Part shown: positions 58,917 to 64,000 of the stretch, in pieces
How positions within the stretch are numbered: the first letter of the stretch is position 1
How the letters are laid out: the number at the start of each line of letters is the position of its first letter
The notes under the pieces: model-generated
The model's database searches: none
The model's input: the letters and a program-made list of their open reading frames with translations, nothing else
Told to the model about the DNA's origin: nothing
Translations under genes and position numbers: made by a program
DNA from: Silene conica
Lineage: Eukaryota; Streptophyta; Magnoliopsida; Caryophyllales; Caryophyllaceae
DNA: 64,000 bases
Assembly (NCBI GenBank): GCA_029255685.2
Contig: CM055313.2
Location: 45,402,079-45,466,078 of the forward strand
Direction: 5' to 3'

Positions 58917-61900
58917 ATGGCTGGTGAAGACCCAATGCCAAGTGCGAAGCTAGCACGTGAATCCTGCCTAAAAGCCTTCATGGACTCCATGAATCAGTCT
59001 ACTAGACTGAGAAATGATGGGTCAAACTTCTCTGACTGGGAGGCAGCACTACTGAATGCTGCCATTGCTGACGGAAAGCTTAAGTATTTAACTGAGCCCA
59101 TTCCGGCACACCCAGGAACTGGAGCTAGAGCCAACGAAGTTCGCGCTCATAGCGACTTCGTCATGGAAGCGGGTGCGTTAAAGAACGTACTCATCTATGC
59201 AATGGAATCAAATTTGCAAAGACGCTTCATATCCCATGGTGCAAACAAGATTTTCACCACGCTCACTAACGAATTCTCGAAAGCTCCGAGAATCGTTTCT
59301 TATGAGCATACCTGTCGCTTCTTTGAGGCGAAACTCCAGAAGGGCCAAGCAGTTAGCCCACATATTCTCAACATGATTGAGAATATCGAGAAACTGGAGA
59401 CCCTGAACTGCAAGATCAGTGAGAACATAATCGTTGATCGAATGCTTCATTCGCTTCATGATGGGTTCGCCCTCTTTAGGGCCAACTACTACATGAACGA
59501 CATGAAGAAGACTCCTCATGAGCCCCACTCCATTCTCGTACAGACCGAGAAGGATCTGAAATTAAGTGGGAGCGTGAAGCAGGATGTTCTTATGATCTCC
59601 AGTAAGGGAAAGGGTAAAGGGAAGGCTAAAGCTCAGGGCGACCTAGTAGTAGATAAGCCCAAGTTCAAGAAACCAGGATTTACTAAGAGTGGGCCAGGTG
59701 AGTCGATCAACTCACAGGGCAAGACTAAGAGCAAGGACACTAGCATGGAATGCCACCACTGCCACAAGACTGGGCATTGGAGGCGCTCATGCCCCGTGTA
59801 TCGCGAGGACATTAAAGCAGGCCGCGTTACTCCTGTTGGTATGTCTTCTTCTTCTTTTATTCACATGATAGAGATTAACCATGCAAGTTGCGGAACTTGG
59901 GTACTTGATACTGGTTGTGGTTCTCATCTATGTAATCATGTGCAGGGCCTCCAAAACCAAGAACCCCTAATCAAGGGTGAGGTTGACCTGCGTGTCGGGA
60001 ATGGAGCACGTGTTGCTGCAGTCTCGAAGGGAACATACGTGATCCAGCTTCCAAGTGGATTCGAGTTATTTTTATATAACTGTTATTATGTTCCTAGTTA
60101 GTCCAAAAACATTATTTCAGTTTCTGCACTTGACAAACTCGGTTTTTCATTTGTAATAGAGAATTATAGCTGTATTTTCTCCTTACACAATATGATTTAT
60201 GGCAAGGCAGTTTCCATGAATGGAATTTATTTTTTAGATCAAACTACCGAGATATTACATGTGAATAACAAGAGATTGAAGGTAGGTGACAAAGATCAAA
60301 CTTACCTATGGCATTGTCGTATGGGACACATAAATGAGAAACGCGTAAAACAGCTCATACAGAATGGAGCTATATCGCCCTTTGATTTCGAATCATATGG
60401 CACGTGTGAATCATGTCTCATCGGTAAGATGACTCGTATTTCCTTCAAAGGTGTTGGAATGCGCGCTGCCGACCTATTAGGACTCATACATACGGATGTG
60501 TGTGGCCCTATGTCGATCAACGCACGAGAAGGCTATAGGTATTTCATCACTTTCACGGATGATTTGAGTAGATATGGCTATGTCTACTTAATGAAGCAGA
60601 AAACTGAATCCTTTGACAAGTTCAAAGAATACCAGAATCGGGTACAGAACCAGCTGGGAAGAAAGATTAAAGCACTACGTGCGGATCGTGGTGGTGAGTA
60701 TCTTTCACACGAGTTTGATCAACACCTTAAAGACTGTGGCATCGTGCTACAGTTGACTCCACCTGGAACACCACAATTAAATGGTGTGTCCGAACGGAGA
60801 AATCGAACTCTACTCGATATGGTTCGATCCATGATGAGTCACACCGTTGTGCCTGATTCAATGTGGGGCTATGCTCTTTTGTCAGCCGCTCTAATACTTA
60901 ACCGAAGTCCGTCTAAAGCTGTTGACAAGACTCCATACGAATTATGGAAGGGAACGGTCCCTAACTTGTCCTTTATTCGGGTTTGGGGCTGCGAGGCTTA
61001 TGTCAAGTGGAGACACGAGGATAAGCTCGGCCCGCGATCGGTCAAGACATACTTTATAGGCTATCGAAAGGGAACTTTTGGTCATTACTTCTACTCGCCA
61101 ACAGAACAACGTGTTTTTGTTGCGGCTAGTGCGACGTTCTTAGAGAAAGAATTTCTCGAGAACAAGTCGAGTAATAGAACCTTCGAGTTATCGGAGGTTC
61201 AAGAACCAACTACCGATCAACCATTGGAGGAAACAGTTCCTTCAACCGAGGCTGCGGTAGATATTCCTGAGGAACCTAGGAGGTCGGGAAGAGTCTCTAT
61301 TCCTCCGGACAGATACATTGGTATGGTCGAGGAACATGATATAGATGACGTCTTACTCCTAGAGGGTAATGAACCCACAACCTATAAAGGTGCCATGACC
61401 AGTTCTGACTCAAAGCTATGGCTAGAAGCCATGCAATCCGAGATGGACTCCATGTATGAGAACAACGTGTGGGATCTTGTGGACCTACCTGGAAAGGTAC
61501 GTCCCCTTCAATGCAAATGGCTTTACAAGATATAGCATGCCGTGGAAGGACAACAAGATATCCACAAGGCTAGACTAGTTGCTAAAGGTTTCACTCAAGT
61601 GCCAGGCTTGCACTACGATGAGATCTTTGCACCCGTAGTCATGCTTCGTTCCATTCGGATTATCTTAGCGATCGCCGCATTTCATGACTATGAAATATGG
61701 CAAATGGACGTTAAAACCGCCTTCTTCAACGGTTATTTGGAGGAAGAGTTGTACATGGTACAACCCGAGGGTTTTATTGATCCAGAACATCCTAAGAAGG
61801 TTTGCAAGCTTAAGCGTTTCATCTATGGACTTAAGCAAGCATCGCGGAGTTGGAATCATCGCTTCGACTAAGTGATAAAAGAGAATGGTTTCATTCGATC

Positions 61901-62948
61901 AGTCGAGGAACCATGTCTCTATATCAAGTCGAGTGGGAGCAAGATTGTCTTCCTAGTACTGTATGTCGATGACATACTCTTGATTGGGAATGACACACCT
62001 CTCCTTTCTTCGGTTAAAGCATGGTTGAAAAACCATTTCCAGATGAAAGATCTGGGAGAGGCACAAAGAAATTTAGGCATCCGTATCTACAGGGATAGAT
62101 CACGACGGATGTTGTCTCTCAGTCAGGAGTCTTATATAGATAAGATTCTAGAGAGATTCAGCATGACGAACTCCAAGAAAGGGTTCCTTCCTATGACTAC
62201 TGGGCTTCACTTGAGCAAGTCTCAAGAAGCTAAGACATTGGAAGAGAAAGAGCGCATGAGTCGGATTTCTTATGCTTCGGCAATAGGATCGATCATGTAT
62301 GCCATGATATGCACACGTCCAGACGTTGCATATGCATTGAGTATGACCAGTCGATTCCAAGCTCATCCAGGTGAACCACACTGGATGGCTGTGAAAAACA
62401 TTCTTAAGTACCTACGGAGGACTAAAGATTGGGGATTGACATACGGAGGCGACTCGACGCTCTGCGCCACGGGTTACGCAGATGCTAGCTTCCAAACGGA
62501 TCGAGATGACTCGAAATCTCAGTCTGGATTCGTTTTTACTCTTAATGGCGCTGCTGTCAGCTAGAAAAGTTCTAAACAGAGTGTTACAGCAGATTCTACG
62601 ACTGAGTCCGAGTACTATGCCGCCTCGGAAGCAGCTGAGGAAGCAATATGGATGCGTCAATTCTTACAAGGACTCTCGGTAGTGCCTAGTTCGAATGACC
62701 CAATCACCGTTTATTGTGACAATAACGGTGCGATCTTCCAAGCTAAGGAGCATAAGTCTAGCAACAAGGCTAGACATGTACAACGGAAAGCTCATCTAAT
62801 CAGAGATTACGTGGAGTAAAAGGAGATAATCATTGATAAGATAGCTACGGATGACAACATAGTTGATCCTCTCACAAAAGCATTACCACGTGATAAGCAT
62901 GAAGGGCACATTCATTCCATGGGAATTAGATGTGTTCCTAAGTTGTAG
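58917..62948 (+). pseudogene. gag-pol: F gag-pol polyprotein with five in-frame stops
   Basis: One frame of 1344 codons without any frameshift. Gag has a CCHC knuckle (CHHCHKTGHWRRSC) at codon 279. Protease has LDTGCGSH at codon 330. Integrase has its zinc motif near 60314-60424, Asp in HTDVCGP, Asp in RADRGGEY and Glu in SERRNRTLLD. RT has QMDVKTAFFNG and the catalytic YVDD at codon 1016. RNase H has the TESEYYA and YCDNNGA motifs. Stops are at 60099-60101, 61533-61535, 61869-61871, 62562-62564 and 62817-62819. The final stop is at 62946-62948. The ATG at 58917 matches the D gag start. Confidence 0.94.
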
Positions 62949-63811
62949 TACTCTTTTATGAATTCATGTAATAATTCATTTTCTCGTGTACTCTATTCAA
63001 CCTTATTGTTATGATATATAATGTTTTGTTTTTCATGTGGAATTGTACGCCAATTTTGACCACCACAAAGTGAACTGATTAACATTACATCGTTTTGGTC
63101 CTTGATTACCCACTTGAGCTTATAACTCACGTAATCATTTTGTGACGTTGGTTGACGGTGGGTTCAACGAGCCATAAGTCACACGGCTGACTGACCAATC
63201 ACAAAGGCGAGTTATACGGATAGCTCGTAGGACACCCCGTGACAGCGTTATGGAGTCCTAAATGTTTTATAACATTGGGTGCCAGGTCGTGGATAGGACC
63301 TCCATAGTGTTCCTTAGAGTCGAGTCTTTTGACTTTCAACTGTCTCTTGAGATTAAGGCAGATTTTGGGAAACTTTGGTTTCTTTCCCACGGTCATCGTA
63401 ACAGGGGCCAAGAGGATTTTTTCTGGGTTATTTCATGCTGCGCGAAAATCGGCAGGATTCGAGTTGAGGGAAATATCCAAACCCTTATAAGGATTTTATC
63501 ATTTCTCAGGGCCACTCGAGGAGTAGTAACTGAAATGCATGGCCATGCTCGAATACAGATTCGTTTTATCAGTTAAGTTACTCTCTAGTCGGGGAAACCA
63601 CTCTTGATACAGATCGCTTGTGAGATACGACCTTTGCGAATGCGGATTTGCAAATTGTCTTACATTGAGTGGGAGAAATTTTAAAAGGATATGAGAATCG
63701 GTTATCACACCTACACTTGTACGGACAAGTGTGAGTTTGTTGGAGCTTGTGTCCTCCACATGTAGTGTGATAACGTCATTGCACATACCCTTATACGGAC
63801 AAGTGAGAGAT
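62949..63811 (+). other. F 3' non-coding region with repeated polypurine-tract motifs
   Basis: 860 bp without a gene. Near the end are GAGTGGGAGAAATTT (63666), hairpin CACTTGT/ACAAGTG with loop ACGG (63714-63731) followed by a false LTR start TGTTGGAGC (63738), and 74 bases later the true hairpin, tract and LTR start. Confidence 0.72.
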
Positions 63812-64000
63812 TGTTGGGGCTGGTGTCCTTCACAATTAAGTACAATGACTTATTAAATCTCTTTAAGGATCATAAGGGCATACTTCAGTATTATTATCAG
63901 TTGATCCACGTTTATCAATAACGATTGCCTTGCTAGATAAGTTTGACGTTATTGTCATACGGATGGCGGTGATCAACTGGTCCCTATACGTCACACCTAT
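63812..64000 (+). repeat. F 3' LTR, first 189 bases
   Basis: Begins TGTTGGGGCTGGTGTCC after the tract ACAAGTGAGAGAT. The end part (GTTTGACGTTATTGTCATACGG) matches the D and E1 LTRs, supporting common lineage. It runs off the window. Confidence 0.88.

Larger units (their letters stand above)
57963..64000 (+). mobile_element. F: Ty1/copia element, 5' truncated, 3' LTR running out of the window
   Basis: It has a partial leader, one gag-pol frame with in-frame stops, 3' non-coding region, polypurine tract and the first 189 bases of the 3' LTR. Gene order protease, integrase, RT, RNase H is that of Copia. The LTR start (TGTTGG and GTGTCCT) and leader blocks relate it to D and E1. The 5' LTR and primer binding site are missing at the junction with B2. 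Confidence 0.92.

Overview
The window is plant nuclear DNA, probably from a eudicot, although the species cannot be read from the sequence. It contains no host protein-coding gene that I can recognise. The original locus is a decayed 5S rDNA tandem array (9186-11208, six copies at about 370-bp spacing). LTR retrotransposons have invaded it and then one another. I use family letters throughout: A, an Athila-like Gypsy group carrying only gag-protease; B, a Tekay/Del-type chromovirus; C, a non-coding large retrotransposon derivative (LARD); D, E and F, related Copia elements.

Left part. E1 (1-3755, minus) is the 5' end of a Copia element inserted in the gag of A1. A1 (3756-9185, plus) is a decayed A copy whose 3' LTR ends in a 5S spacer. 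The 5S copies follow, and the sixth is split by B1.

Middle part. B1 (11209 to at least 47062, plus) is a full-length but inactivated chromovirus that serves as host for four insertions. D (12531-20904, minus, TSD CTAGG) is a gag-only Copia derivative in its 5' LTR. C (25406-36032, minus, TSD GGATC) lies in RNase H. A2 (37053-45165, plus, TSD CTTGT) lies in integrase. B2 lies in its 3' LTR. A2 and D have LTR pairs of equal length that are almost identical, and uninterrupted ORFs, so they are the youngest arrivals. The left LTR of C carries a (AAT)n tract of about 2 kb, against about 60 bp in its right LTR.

Right part. B2 (47063-57962, minus) is a second chromovirus of family B inserted head-on into the 3' LTR of B1. 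A3 (48115-55859, minus) inserted into the protease of B2. A later deletion with AGGT microhomology then removed RT, RNase H, integrase, much of one LTR of B2 and one end of A3. F (57963-64000, plus) is a nearly complete Copia polyprotein with five in-frame stops, a truncated leader and the start of its 3' LTR.

How the parts work together. A2, A3, C and D lack RT and integrase and would depend on autonomous relatives. B1, B2 and F are broken. Two patterns cut across families. First, a stem-loop with varying but self-complementary arms and a purine loop lies just before the polypurine tract in A, B, C, D and F. Second, a CpG-rich 33-bp module (two 12-bp GGTCGACCGACC-type boxes with a 21-bp period) is scattered through the LTRs, gag coding region and 3' region of family A.
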